From the NCBI RefSeq assembly GCF_020921035.1, contig NC_063157.1:2790001-2854000 (forward strand): 64,000 nucleotides of DNA, read 5' to 3'. A model generated the notes under the pieces. That model made no database searches. It was not told the origin of the DNA and saw nothing but the letters and a program-made list of their open reading frames with translations. The position numbers and the translations under genes are program-made. The first letter of the stretch is position 1, and each line of letters begins with the position of its first letter. Shown here piece by piece: positions 11,204 through 21,462 of the stretch. Source of the DNA: Rhodamnia argentea. Taxonomy: Eukaryota > Streptophyta > Magnoliopsida > Myrtales > Myrtaceae.

Positions 11204-13096
11204 GAGTATTTCGAGGAAAAGATTCTTGCTGGGGTTGGTCTTCGAGATAACTTGGATTATATCATTTGGTGGACATGTGAGCTCTGTATGTTCCGTGCCT
11301 TGGACACTGAAGCCACGCCTTACATGAGCCATCAAGATCTGCAAAAAATAGTCAATTCCTTTAGCAGCTTCCATTGTTTTTCCTAGAGCAACACAAAAAG
11401 GTTGTAACGAGATGGTTAAACTCGAAGCCGATTTGGAGCGACTTGTGCGGACTTTGGATTGCGGAGTTCTGATGTTTTGTATAGCCTTGAGCCGATTGAT
11501 CGGATCGAGCAAGTTATGAGCATGAGACTATTTCTGCAGCATGAGTTTTCTTACCTTCGGATGCGGCCCGAAATCTTTCTGATGAATCACGGGAACACTG
11601 GTTGTGAATCGTGACGAACATCGAAGTTCTAGGACTCGATGGATTCTCGCGAAGTTACCTCTTTCCGTACTGGAGTCTTCCTAGAATACACCTCTAACTG
11701 CAGTTCTTTGTGTCTTCAGCTGCAATTTTAAGCAGTGTCACATCTATCCTTCTGAAACCTTTCATCCTTATTCCTAGCCTGCATTCCTCTTTTCTTTGTC
11801 TGTTAATGTGGCCAAGGATCATTAAGCTTCATCCAGCGCTCGAGGCAAAATAGTTTGACAGATGAAGTACATCTATGCCATATGAGTTTTTTTTTTTTTT
11901 TTTTGGGATCTCATCCTTCTTTTCTATGTACATGTGTGTGCGGTGCTCTCGGGGATCAAATCCCGGACTTGATACTCTCTAGCCCCACCCCTCAATCCTT
12001 TTACCAGCAAAGCCGCATGCCTATTGGGTATTGGCTGCTCTCACGTGAGGCACTAACCTGATGTCTCCTTGGGGCTAAAATGACACGGCCCTTACAATGC
12101 GTGTATTTCACAGAAAAATAATGATTTAAACAATACTTTCTTAAAAATAATTGTTTGTGTGTCTTAAAAAAAATTAGTTAATTAAAAATATTTTCATTAT
12201 CTTAAGGAGGATAATATTCATCATTAATTCAAGCAATCATTTTTAGAAATGTATGATTTTCCATAAAACCAGGGCACAGTTGGCATCCAACCTTATCATT
12301 TCTGTGGAAGTAGTATGGAGTGGATGAAAAGAGAGCTGTGAGTTTATCCTTTCAAAGTGATTCCTGGAAAGCGAACGCAACATCAGGCCCAAAATTGTAA
12401 TTCTGGACACGAGATATGTTCTTCCGTTTCGTATTTTGCTTGTGGAGTTGATTCAAATTTGGGTATAATCCTTTCGTCTCGTCGACAGCTGCAACGGGCT
12501 ATTTCAATTTGCACGAGGCTTAGAAAACGGTAGAAGTTATTTCGCCGTGGTTTAGTCCGAAAGGGATCAAGCCGTTCTCGAATTAGATAGTTAGTTGGTT
12601 GACATAAGAGATCTACCACTTCACCGCCCTTCGCGAACTGCAGAGTAGTCGCCTACTGTCCGAACAGATGATTCACGAACAAAAGCTGCTGGGTTTGGTA
12701 TGATTCTTGGTATTGCATGTTTCCTACTGCAACATTTGGACAGGTATACCATCCGCAATCCTGACTCCGATTGCATGATTTCGCAATTTGACACAATCAA
12801 TGTTGTTTTCGATTTTCGCATGAATTGTCGCTTAGCAGATCTCTGGGTCATCTGCAAATGATGAAGATGCATCCAAAAGTGGAATGCCAAAGAAGAAAAC
12901 CAGGAAGAAGTTCAGCCATTCTAGAATCAAGGGCGCAAGCACGATAGAACTGAGAGATTCGTCTTATGGACGAAGTCGCAGTAACTGTTTGAATCGTGCA
13001 AAAGCCGAGAAGGACGAACATCACAGAGCGTTGATTTCAGCACACAAAGTGACGTTTTCTGCTGCGGGCATGTCATTTCAAACCAGTCTAATGTAA
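11204..13096 (+). CDS. Unidentified multi-exon gene (3' part), possibly decayed
   Basis: Four exon-like blocks agree in strand and, pairwise, in splice phase. Block 1 (11204-11285) follows TATCTGCAG, reads EYFEEKILAGVGLRDNLDY..., and ends before GTATGT. Block 2 (11365 to about 11512) follows CTTTAG and continues in frame with KGCNEMVKLEADLERLV and CGVLMFCIALSRL. Block 3 (12608-12697) reads EIYHFTALRELQSSRLLSEQ and ends before GTATGA. Block 4 (12839-13096) follows CTTAGCAG in phase 0, contains PKKKTRKKFSHSRIKG and ends at TAA. How block 2 joins block 3 is unresolved, and a SINE-like insertion lies between them. An upstream exon chain was not found. I do not recognise the family; the lysine/arginine stretch could be a nuclear signal (inference). 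It converges on the subtilase gene. Confidence 0.4.
11886..12060 (-). mobile_element. Possible SINE with poly(A) tail
   Basis: Read on the minus strand, a B-box-like GGATTTGATCCCC follows an A-box-like TGGTAAAAGG, and the unit ends in a poly(A) run (T run at about 11886-11904 on the plus strand). No clear target duplication was found. It lies in the presumed intron of the unidentified gene. Confidence 0.35.
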
Positions 13097-13301
13097 ACAA
13101 ACAAAGCAGAAACAAATGAAGGGGACTACGAATCCAAGCCTAGAGACTTCCGAGTCTTTAGAAGAGGCTATCAGGATTTCAGTCGTTAAACATAACATTA
13201 CCCTTTGAGAATCGCCGAGGAATTTCTGAAACAGCTTCGCTGACGGCGCCCTCAATCCAATTTTTGAGTTTGTAGTACAGTGACAGTAGTGTCATTGCGA
13301 A

Positions 13302-15626
13302 TTATATAGATTCCACAAGCTCCTGACGCCACTTGACAGCGATCGGACTCCTCACCCGGTGAGTCCCATCCGTCCACTCGATCGATCCAAATCTTGGAGT
13401 AGACAGCCCCGATGCGATGCTGGAGAATGTAATCTCGTAGGAAAGTATCTGGTTTTCTGAAGAAAATGCGAGCTTGCTCGGTGAAATGCCAACTTCGACA
13501 TTTTCGGGAGCATTCACTTTCACCTCATAAACTGCATCAGCAGAACTCCCGACATTTTTTACCACCCTCCTATGCTTCACAACATCGCCGCCGGATTTCA
13601 GGACGACCGAGAAGGATGGATAATTCAATTCTCCAGGAGAAGCCATTCTATGCACACACACGTTAGAACTCGTAGGCTCTCTAAGGAAAACTGCGATTCT
13701 TCGTGGTTCGTAACCGATAGCACAGAGAAACCCCACGTAGTCATCAACGTCGATGTCGTAAACCAATCCAGGATTAAGTGCCCTGTTCGGATCCACATGT
13801 CCTGCTCCGTGAACAAAAGGGCTGGATTCGTCGCCGCTAGCAAGATCCTTGATGTTCCTCCCTGCATTATCCAAGTTATAAGCAGTTGTCATCAGTGCAG
13901 ATTTTATCGCGGCCGGAGACCAATCGGCATAAGCCTTCCGAAGCAGAGCAGTTAATCCACTGGCATGGGGGCATGACATCGAGGTGCCTGAGATAATGTT
14001 GAACTCGACCCTTCTCTGGTCGATGTCAAGATCCGTGGGGCCATTGAATCCTGTCCAAGCCGCCAAAATATTAACGCCTGGAGCTATAACATCCGGTTTA
14101 AGGATCTCGGCAGTGAGGTGGTTCGGGCCACGGCTAGAGAAAGAAGCGACTTTTGGAGCAGGCGGCGAGGGACCGATCACGGTGCCATGGAATTCGATAG
14201 CTGCTGTTGGGAATGGGTCTAACCTGGCATATTCTCGGATCTTATCTCCGGCAGTCTCGCCCACCATAGTGGCAAGTACGAGGTGCGAATCGGCAATCAA
14301 TTCTTCGCCACTCTCTTCAGTATTGGCAAGGATCATTCCCACGCCGCCCGCGAGCTTCACTGCACTTCCCTTGGCGACTCTCGCATTTCCTCCTCTATCA
14401 CAAATGACAATCTTTCCTGCAACTTTGGTGGAATCGAGCCCGCCATCATAGCAATACCGACTTCCGCAGTCATCGGCATAGACCAAAGGAAGTTTAGTGT
14501 CACCGAGCAGCTCACCAGAGTAAAGCGACACGCCCTTGAAGATCCTCCCATCACCAAGAACCACATCAGCGGGAAACTCCCTGTCAATTGTGGAGGCACC
14601 CACTGTCAAAATCCAAGGAGCAACGTTCACAGCTGTGGAGGGGCCGGGACCGGAATTCCCAGCAGAGCAAGACACAAGAATCCCATGTTTCACAGCCCCA
14701 AATGCACCGATCGCAATTGAGTCGTGATCGTACTGCGGCGCGTACCCGGTAGCGCCCACGGATAAAGAAATTATGTGCACACCATCCGAAACAGCCTGAT
14801 CCATGGCTGCTAGAATATCCGAATCGAAACAACCCAAGCTCCAACATATCTTATAAGCCGCAATTCTTGCTTTAGTGGCCATACCTCTAGCTTCGCCCGC
14901 CGCATACTCGTAAAAGCTCGCGTTCGAAACGACCGATCCGGCGGCCGTCGACGCAGTGTGCGTGCCGTGACCCTCCGTGTCCCTTGGCGATTTCGACTCT
15001 CTCGACTCATCAATCGGCCTCTGCAAATAGGCCTCATACCCTTTGTAAAAGGCCCTCGCGCCGATGATCTTCCGATTGCAGGCTGAGGCAGGGAAGTCCC
15101 GCCCGACCTCACACGCGCCTCTCCACGAGCCGGGGACCGGGCCGAGCTCCGAATCGGAGAAGCTCCGCCGCTCGGGCCAGATCCCGGTATCAAGAACCCC
15201 GATTATGATGTCGTCCGCATAATCGGAATTCGGCCAGAGGCCAGCGCTCTCGGTGAGGCCGAGGAAGTGAGGGGTCCGGGTGGTGTGAAGGTGGCGGATG
15301 CGGTCCGGGACGACCGAGAGGACCCCGGGGGCGCGGCGGAGGGCCTCGGCCTGGGGGGCGGTGAGGCGGGCGGAGAAGCCGCCGGCAGCGGCCCGGTAAG
15401 TGTAGAGGATCCGGGAAGGAGGGTTCGAGGGGGGGAGGGAACGGAGGAGGGAGGAGTACCAGTGGCGGTGGGTGGCGAAGAGGGAGGGCTTGTGGGAGGA
15501 TGAGGCGTGGACGATGAAGGTCTGCTGGGGGTTGCGGGGTGATCGCTCTTGTGGGGTGGAGAGAGATGGAGCGATGAAGAGCAGGAGGATGAGGAAGGAG
15601 GAGGAGAAGCGAGGGAGATTGGCCAT
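13302..15626 (-). CDS. SBT1.4: Secreted subtilisin-like serine protease, SBT1.4 type
   Basis: Intronless, 774 residues, the usual length for plant subtilases. A signal peptide covers about residues 1-23, with an I9 propeptide to about 115 (QTFIVHASSSHKPS). The S8 catalytic domain shows Asp146 in VLDTGIWPE, His220 in GHGTHTAS, oxyanion Asn324 in SAGNSGPG and Ser549 in GTSMSCPH. A protease-associated domain is inserted at about 375-465, and a fibronectin-III-like C-terminal domain runs from about 670. All catalytic residues are present. Motifs such as RDTEGHGTHTASTAAGSVV and ISGTSMSCPH fit the senescence-associated SBT1.4 protein of Arabidopsis best. Family knowledge: secreted to the cell wall, self-processed, cleaves extracellular proteins. 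The GC-rich 5' half produces long spurious frames on both strands. Confidence 0.93.
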   Translation of the reverse strand: MANLPRFSSSFLILLLFIAPSLSTPQERSPRNPQQTFIVHASSSHKPSLFATHRHWYSSLLRSLPPSNPPSRILYTYRAAAGGFSARLTAPQAEALRRAPGVLSVVPDRIRHLHTTRTPHFLGLTESAGLWPNSDYADDIIIGVLDTGIWPERRSFSDSELGPVPGSWRGACEVGRDFPASACNRKIIGARAFYKGYEAYLQRPIDESRESKSPRDTEGHGTHTASTAAGSVVSNASFYEYAAGEARGMATKARIAAYKICWSLGCFDSDILAAMDQAVSDGVHIISLSVGATGYAPQYDHDSIAIGAFGAVKHGILVSCSAGNSGPGPSTAVNVAPWILTVGASTIDREFPADVVLGDGRIFKGVSLYSGELLGDTKLPLVYADDCGSRYCYDGGLDSTKVAGKIVICDRGGNARVAKGSAVKLAGGVGMILANTEESGEELIADSHLVLATMVGETAGDKIREYARLDPFPTAAIEFHGTVIGPSPPAPKVASFSSRGPNHLTAEILKPDVIAPGVNILAAWTGFNGPTDLDIDQRRVEFNIISGTSMSCPHASGLTALLRKAYADWSPAAIKSALMTTAYNLDNAGRNIKDLASGDESSPFVHGAGHVDPNRALNPGLVYDIDVDDYVGFLCAIGYEPRRIAVFLREPTSSNVCVHRMASPGELNYPSFSVVLKSGGDVVKHRRVVKNVGSSADAVYEVKVNAPENVEVGISPSKLAFSSENQILSYEITFSSIASGLSTPRFGSIEWTDGTHRVRSPIAVKWRQELVESI

Positions 15627-17710
15627 GGATGAACGATGACTGTTCCTCAGAAATTGGAGGAACGATGGTCCTTACCTGACATTCATGGGTGGCGATTGGA
15701 AATGGGGAAGAATCTTTTTGGAGTAAAATCGGGTCCACGTCGGCATGGATGGAACCGGTTTCGGCAACTATGTTCATGCTCTGAAGTTTGTCGGAATGGC
15801 GTGGGTCCACAGGCCAATGAAATGAGCTCGTGGGGGACCCAGATGGGCAGTGGGAGCCACTTCTTTTCTGGTCTCCTGGCCAATGGGTTATTGACACCTC
15901 ATCATTGAGCATTATTGTATCATTTCTCTTTCCTCTTTATTGGTATGACAGAAGATAGGATCGGTCTGCAGAATGGCAACGTTATCGCTTTCATGGACGA
16001 AAGGACAAGCAACTTTGGCTAAATAATCAGCATGCACAGACAGGAGAAAAATAAAGGCCAATTGGGCTCATACGGTCAAGTTTGACCATTGGGCCTCTTG
16101 AATATGGATATCCCATCGTTCTAAGTCTTAGTAATCCATGACAAACACGCATGTGTCACGGGCCGGTAGGTCTTTGGCAGTGAAATAGCTCATGTAGCAC
16201 CTGGCGAGCCAAGAAATGCCGGGTGAGCCTTTCTTCTATAGTTGTTCCTAAAAGTAATACGGCGAATAGCTTCGTCATATCTTATCGTACCACGCCCAGC
16301 TTAACTCAGATATCCAATCCATCGAGCGAGACACGTAGAATACTTCAACACAAACAACCGATTTCGGCGAGAGAGCGGCATCAGCACCCGATCAATTTAT
16401 GCACAAGAGGCCAATCCCGCTTTCAGAGCTCCCGAGAGTATAATCTTTCTATCCTAGAACTCCTAGCACAAACCACCCTGACGCCACACTCACAAACCAG
16501 TTGTGACATCCTTACTGCATCGCTCACTAACTTCATAAATTTCCACTCACAAAGGTACATGAGCACGGGAGAATCCGGTCCGTAACACATGACTCACTAA
16601 TCATTCTCTCTTCTGGAATGCAAATGGGTTTGTTTTGGGACAGTCAAAACCTAGAAATCTCATTTAGACTAGAATTACCTCTGCCTAGATTGTAACCTTC
16701 CTGGTATCTTCTCGGTCTTGACTGCATCCCTCGGAGAGAAGTCAGCAGTTCCCATCAAAGTCAGAACATGCAATGCTAAAGAAGGGGAAAAGGGTTGTCT
16801 TTGATTAGAGTTATTACTCCAGGTCTGGAATTGATGAGTTGACCATCACCTGCTTCGCTGTCTGAGAAAGTTCATAAAAAGACTTATTTTGTGTCTTATT
16901 TTAGGTAGGTGAGCAGATATTTTTTCCGGGAAAGTGGGAAGATGATGCCAGGAAATTTGCTTGGCCTCTCCACATTCTTTAATCCATCAGTAGGCAAAAA
17001 CGATCATTTCAAAAGGAAAACGACACCTCATTTTCTAATATTAGAATCTCTGTCAGCCTTGCTGGAGCTCATATCTTCACCTAAATATCTAAATATTACA
17101 TGTCATTTCCTTGTGCTATTGCATCAGAGTGGGACTAGTACTTGTCCAGAATTAGAGCTTATGGTTTTTGCTGAGAAGGAGAAGCAAGACCGAGAAAGTT
17201 GATTGAACAATTTCCTTGAATGCCCTCAGATGTACTCGCTTGAAAATAGCTGAAATACTTCTTTGTTTCCTCCTGAAGATTGAGAAGAAGTCTAGAACTG
17301 ATATTTTCGTGTTTTCAGTCTCCAATCAAAAGAACGAAATTGCGTCGTATCTGCCGGATCCGATTGAAACGGGAAAACAGAGTCGAAAGCGTTCATTGGA
17401 AGCTCAGCATCAGCTGATTTTCCATATATTCATATACATGCTCACCCTTTAGTTTAATTTCCTCTTCTGTTGTTTTTTTTTTTTTTTTGGATTTTTAACA
17501 GTTCCCTGCCTCTTGAGTACATGATACTGATATAAACCAAGCCCCAGCAGTGAACAAATCTTTCTTTTTTTTTAATGTCTGTTTCCCCTTTGTTGCTACA
17601 TCCTATAGCTATCACTTTACGAATCCTATACCCAACTGGACCTATTTCTGGAGTCTCCAATTCACTCCTTTTGCTCAGCCCACCAAATTATTCAGACTTT
17701 GAAAACAACT
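15627..17710. other. Subtilase upstream region and intergenic DNA
   Basis: Contains the subtilase promoter (minus strand) and then intergenic sequence up to the 3' end of the DUF1677 gene. Short plus-strand frames at 16223-16585, 16909-17202 and 17216-17452 lack family signatures and consistent splice partners. A poly(T) run lies at about 17473-17488. Confidence 0.45.
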
Positions 17711-18166
17711 TCAAGATTGGACCAATGCGCGAACACCGGGAATTTCCGTCGAGTTCCTAGAAGGGCTTCCAGGAGCCGATCTCGAGTCCAAGCCCCTCTT
17801 CAGGATCTGCTTCACGGCGGATATCAGAAGCACCGTCGGATTCGGAGGTGGCCCCATTGAATCGCTAGACCTCTTGCAAAAACTCCTGAGCTTGGCCATT
17901 GCCTCTTCAGTGCCTACAGCCCTCTGGCTCTCATTGTTCCTGAGGATTTCGTCCTTCACGGCCTCGGCGCATAGCCCGCATAACCATTTCCCATGGTGAC
18001 GCTCTCGGACACGCTCTATGTAGGCCGGCGTGCACTCCTCAGTGAGGCCGCAGCAGTCGCACACAGCAATCGAGGACTCCGGGTCCGTATTGGGAACGAG
18101 CAGAGATTGTTGCTTTGTTTCCAGGGCTAGTATGATCACGGGGTCGTGAAACACGGAAGTGGCCAT
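17711..18166 (-). CDS. DUF1677 family protein
   Basis: 151 residues, one coding exon. The conserved core is CDCCGLTEECTPAYIERVRE from Cys36, followed by GKWLCGLCAEAVKDE, which gives paired cysteines (36, 38, 39, 45 and 63, 66) that look metal-binding. After it come the EEAMAKLRSFC helix and the PPPNPT...SAVKQILKR block typical of this plant-only family. The N terminus MATSV and the order of blocks match family members, which supports the ATG at 18164-18166. The molecular function is not established. The 5' UTR probably contains an intron: a donor GTAATT near 18395 follows CTGCAG, and an acceptor after TTGAACAG lies near 18271 (inference). An upstream ATG overlaps the start. Confidence 0.85.
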   Translation of the reverse strand: MATSVFHDPVIILALETKQQSLLVPNTDPESSIAVCDCCGLTEECTPAYIERVRERHHGKWLCGLCAEAVKDEILRNNESQRAVGTEEAMAKLRSFCKRSSDSMGPPPNPTVLLISAVKQILKRGLDSRSAPGSPSRNSTEIPGVRALVQS

Positions 18167-18221
18167 CGCCGGATCGAGCCCTGCACTCGAACGAGGGAAT
18201 ACGATCGCTGGTAAATGCCAT
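18039..18221 (-). other. Upstream ORF overlapping the DUF1677 start
   Basis: A 60-codon frame opens at an ATG 55 bases before the main ATG. It runs in another frame across the start codon and ends 127 bases inside the gene. If the 5' UTR intron is placed correctly, this ATG is retained in the mRNA and would compete with the main start. The peptide (MAFTSDRIPSFE...) is not known to be conserved. Confidence 0.4.
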
Positions 18222-18725
18222 AACTCATAATAAATAAAAAACCGACGTCAAGACCCGGCTTCCGAGCTGTTCAATCAAGAAAGATTGGCCTCTCTATTTC
18301 TCTATTCCGATCAATTACTAAGGAAATACTCAAAAGTTTTTGACACAATCAACATAACAACCTACTAACCGAACAGAGCCTGTGATGAGAATTACCTGCA
18401 GAAACAGATCGAAACGCGGACACGACACGCCTGTCTTCTACCTCTCTTTCTCCCGCTCCCGATCGCGAACGACCGCTTCTTCGGCAATAAAAAGCTCGAA
18501 CATCGAAACCGAAACCATTTCGGAAACTCCCCTCTTGTTTCCCTTGCTGTGAACTCTTGCTCTGTAAAGTCACGCCCTCATTCCAGGCGACTGAGATCCT
18601 CAGCTTCCTCTTTGATGTCGGGCAATCTTCAAGCAGCCCAAATCTGACAATTACTAGAGGGGAAGATGGAGATTGGTTTTCTCTTGTTCTTTTCGGGTGA
18701 GGAAAAATATTCTGTACGTGGAGCC

Positions 18726-18733
18726 TTTATATA
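18726..18733 (-). promoter_or_regulatory. TATA box for the DUF1677 gene
   Basis: TATATAAA on the minus strand in an otherwise C-rich context, about 560 bp before the ATG. The distance fits a leader with an intron. Confidence 0.55.
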
Positions 18734-18799
18734 TTGGGGGAAGATCTCGGATTTACGTAGAGAGAAGGTTGTGCAGATTTCTGGTAAACAGGGCGCGGT

Positions 18800-19911
18800 C
18801 ATTATAAAAAGACTGAATGATTAGATTTAGAATATTATGTAAAGTCACAAAATCCGCGTCAGTTCTGACATTACAAACACTGTACTGCCAGCTCAGCTTA
18901 ACGTTAGCTGACCTGTTCTATGTCATGGACAATTTAGAGCGTGCACGGCAACAGTTCTATTTTCATGTTTTTCTATTTTTTCTATTCCGGCGAACAAGTT
19001 TGGAACAAAAACCCGTTTGGCAAAATCATTTCATTTTTTTTTCTATTTCGGGAGAAAATTTTTGCCTAGAAATAGATTCGGAATAAAAATGAGAAGTATG
19101 GATTTTTTTTATTTTCTATTTCTAGAACAAAACAGAAATAATAATTCTTCTCATTGTTTACTTTTTCTCGCATGTGATCTCCCTCTCTCACATCCTTGCC
19201 ACCGATCACCCGTCGGCCGATCGCAGCCTATCGTCTCTCTCGCATCTATGCCGCCATTCGCCATCCGCCGATCGCCGATCACCGGTCCCCAACGGTCAAT
19301 TGCCCTTCGCTTGTCGCCGTTCGCAAGTCACCGGTTTTCATCTACCAACTCTAATGGTCGGTCTTATGTCCCCAGATCTTGTTCACCCGTTGCCGTTCGC
19401 GAGTTGCTGTTCGCTAGTCGCCCTTCATCAGATTCTGCCCGCCGCTCGCCGATCTTCGATCCCAGGTCACTATCTACCGGTTCGGTTGTCGCCACTTGTC
19501 GGTCGTGCAATTGTAAAAATCTTATACTGTTATCAAACAAATTTCTGCTTTGAGAACAAATTTTTTTATCATGGTCAAATGCGCGTTTCTACTCAAAAAC
19601 TTGTCTGGAGAATATAAATAAAAAAATTTCATTTCTGATAAAAAATGGAGTTTGGAAAGAGGATGATTGTTATTCACGCCCTTAACGATTCTTATTCCTA
19701 CTGGCGTTGCAAAGACGAGAACAGTTTGAGTTTTGATTACGAAGAGGAGAAGTTTACAACAAGTAAATAATTGGCGACTATAGTTCATATTATTTATCTG
19801 GTACTATTTTTCTAATAGAATGTCCGAATATTCCCAAATATCAATTCAGAGGTATATGCATGCCTGTGAACATTACCACAATAGTACTTTTGTCTTGTCG
19901 ACCGACCGGCT
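18800..19911. other. Repeat-derived intergenic DNA
   Basis: Between about 18940 and 19700 an AT-rich sequence encloses a core at 19195-19510 rich in short CGCC/CGAT/GTCGCC motifs. It looks like a decayed non-autonomous transposon with captured low-complexity sequence. The 178- and 147-residue frames here are low-complexity and overlap each other, so they are not accepted as genes. Confidence 0.4.
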
Positions 19912-19965
19912 AACAAAGGATGTCCGTGATTGGACCAAAAAAAAAAAAAACAAAGGATGTCCGTG
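19912..19965 (+). mobile_element. Tail-only retro-insertion flanked by a 15-17 bp duplication
   Basis: CAAAGGATGTCCGTG occurs at 19914-19928 and again at 19951-19965. Between the copies lies only ATTGGACC plus a run of 14 A. The structure is what a nearly fully 5'-truncated LINE/SINE insertion leaves: a few 3'-end bases, poly(A) and a target duplication. Confidence 0.75.
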
Positions 19966-20153
19966 GAAAATTAGAGTTAGTCAATGTCCTGATAATATTT
20001 ATTCCATTTTTTTTTTTTTTGTCTCTCAAATTCTTGGCCTTTTCTCTTGAACTTTCTTCCCAAGAAAACGAAACGTCCTGGAAAAACAAACATAATTTCA
20101 CTTGTGCTTGCATAATGATCTTGTTGTGCAAACTCTACGAAGCCTAATTAATT

Positions 20154-20156
<3 letters not shown>

Positions 20157-20184
<28 letters not shown>
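20157..20184 (+). repeat. (CAA)n microsatellite
   Basis: About nine AAC/CAA triplets in a row. A second short-period repeat, (ATAAAT)n, stands at about 20407-20438. Confidence 0.9.
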
Positions 20185-20185
<1 letters not shown>

Positions 20186-20599
20186 AAAGAAAGAAAATTG
20201 CTCGTAAAGCAGCATTTTAAATAAAAAAATCCTTATAGTAATCTCCTTGACATTTCATTGATTCTATAGCTAGCTCCTATGCTTTCTCAATTTGTTCAAT
20301 GTCGTCCATGTTGTTTAAATTGATGAAAATACCGTCGATCGTTATCTTCGGCCATCATCAAAGGTTGAACTTGGCCAAATCCATATGCTTTTAGCTCTCC
20401 ACCACAAAAATAAATATAAATATAAATATAAATATAAAATGGGTTTAGGTTTAGATCTTTTTGAAGAGCATTTGTGAGATCCACTGGTCTGTGTTCTTCT
20501 TCCACACATATAACCTAAGAACTCTCATAAATGAGCAGAGTATCAAGCCCAAAGAGAGTGGCAGAGCACAAGAGATGACCCCAGCCGGTAATTAACAGT

Positions 20600-21462
20600 C
20601 CACTATCAGTTGACATGAATTGAAGTTTCAACTATTAAATCGTATCATTGATAGGGAGAAAATGATTTATGACACGACGTGAGCAACCATTAATCATTTT
20701 TATTTTCAGAAATTAACGTTGCTTGTTGTTTTAGTTAGTGCACGATCCGCCCGTGTTATTAGAAATTAATTATTAAATTAATAATTTTAATAATCCAATA
20801 GTTTCATTGGATCACCGGTTCGGTTCCCGGTTCTTAGGTAGAATTATACCGGACCGAGAATCGATCACCCTTAGTAAAATCTTGAAATACTGAAGGGAAA
20901 TAGTATGGGCAAACCATAGTTTGATGGACTCTACTACTACGTCAATAATATTGAAAAGCATATAAAGAACATAAAGAGCACACAATTTAACGAGGTTCGG
21001 CAAACATGGCTATGTTCTCAATTAAACATCTCACCCTCTCTCTTCCTTTTGTTCCTTCTTTTTTCTTCTTATTTCATCAAGTTTGTACATACCTATATAT
21101 GTACAATCATACATACTTCCTCTACAAATCAAGCCGCTACAAATTAGGAAAATAAAATCCTCTATAAATCATGAGAAAAAATAAAATCCACTACACGCCA
21201 ACAAATAATTTCTGGTTAAAATTGATTGGAAGGACTATATTAAAAAATAGTCAAAATGTTTCGGACTAAATTGACCAAACTAAAAAGTTTAGGATTACCT
21301 TAGTTGCCGTACAAAAAGTACAAGAGTTTTTGGACAATTTCCCCGGTATTTATCAAAAGAACGGTCTTGTTTATTGTTTGGTGATAAAGTTTATTGATTC
21401 TCCCTTGATGTAAGTTCCCACACCCATCTCAGCCACTATGAATGTCCTTGAACAGTATGCAT
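20600..21462. other. Intergenic with CCGGTTC block and LTR-like fragment
   Basis: The 20812-20870 block shares the CCGGTTCGGTTCCC style of the 10.7-11.1 kb repeat. At 20960-21000, ACACAATTTAACGAGGTTCG resembles the downstream part of Copia LTRs. No ends, duplication or coding region could be assigned. Confidence 0.35.

Noticed and set aside
11162-11512. 116-residue minus frame
   Set aside because: The plus strand shows two in-phase exons with GT-AG sites over the same bases; the minus frame has no matching neighbours.
15190-15912. 240-residue minus frame and other long frames over the subtilase 5' half (for example 14810-15193, 13984-14451)
   Set aside because: They overlap the clear subtilase frame, are Pro/Arg/His-rich products of high GC, and contain no domain.
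18349-18573. 74-residue minus frame upstream of the DUF1677 gene
   Set aside because: It falls in the predicted 5' leader exon and its intron, and has no family signature.
19017-19617. 178- and 147-residue overlapping frames
   Set aside because: They come from a degenerate CGCC/CGAT-rich patch inside transposon-like sequence, with no domain and no splice support.
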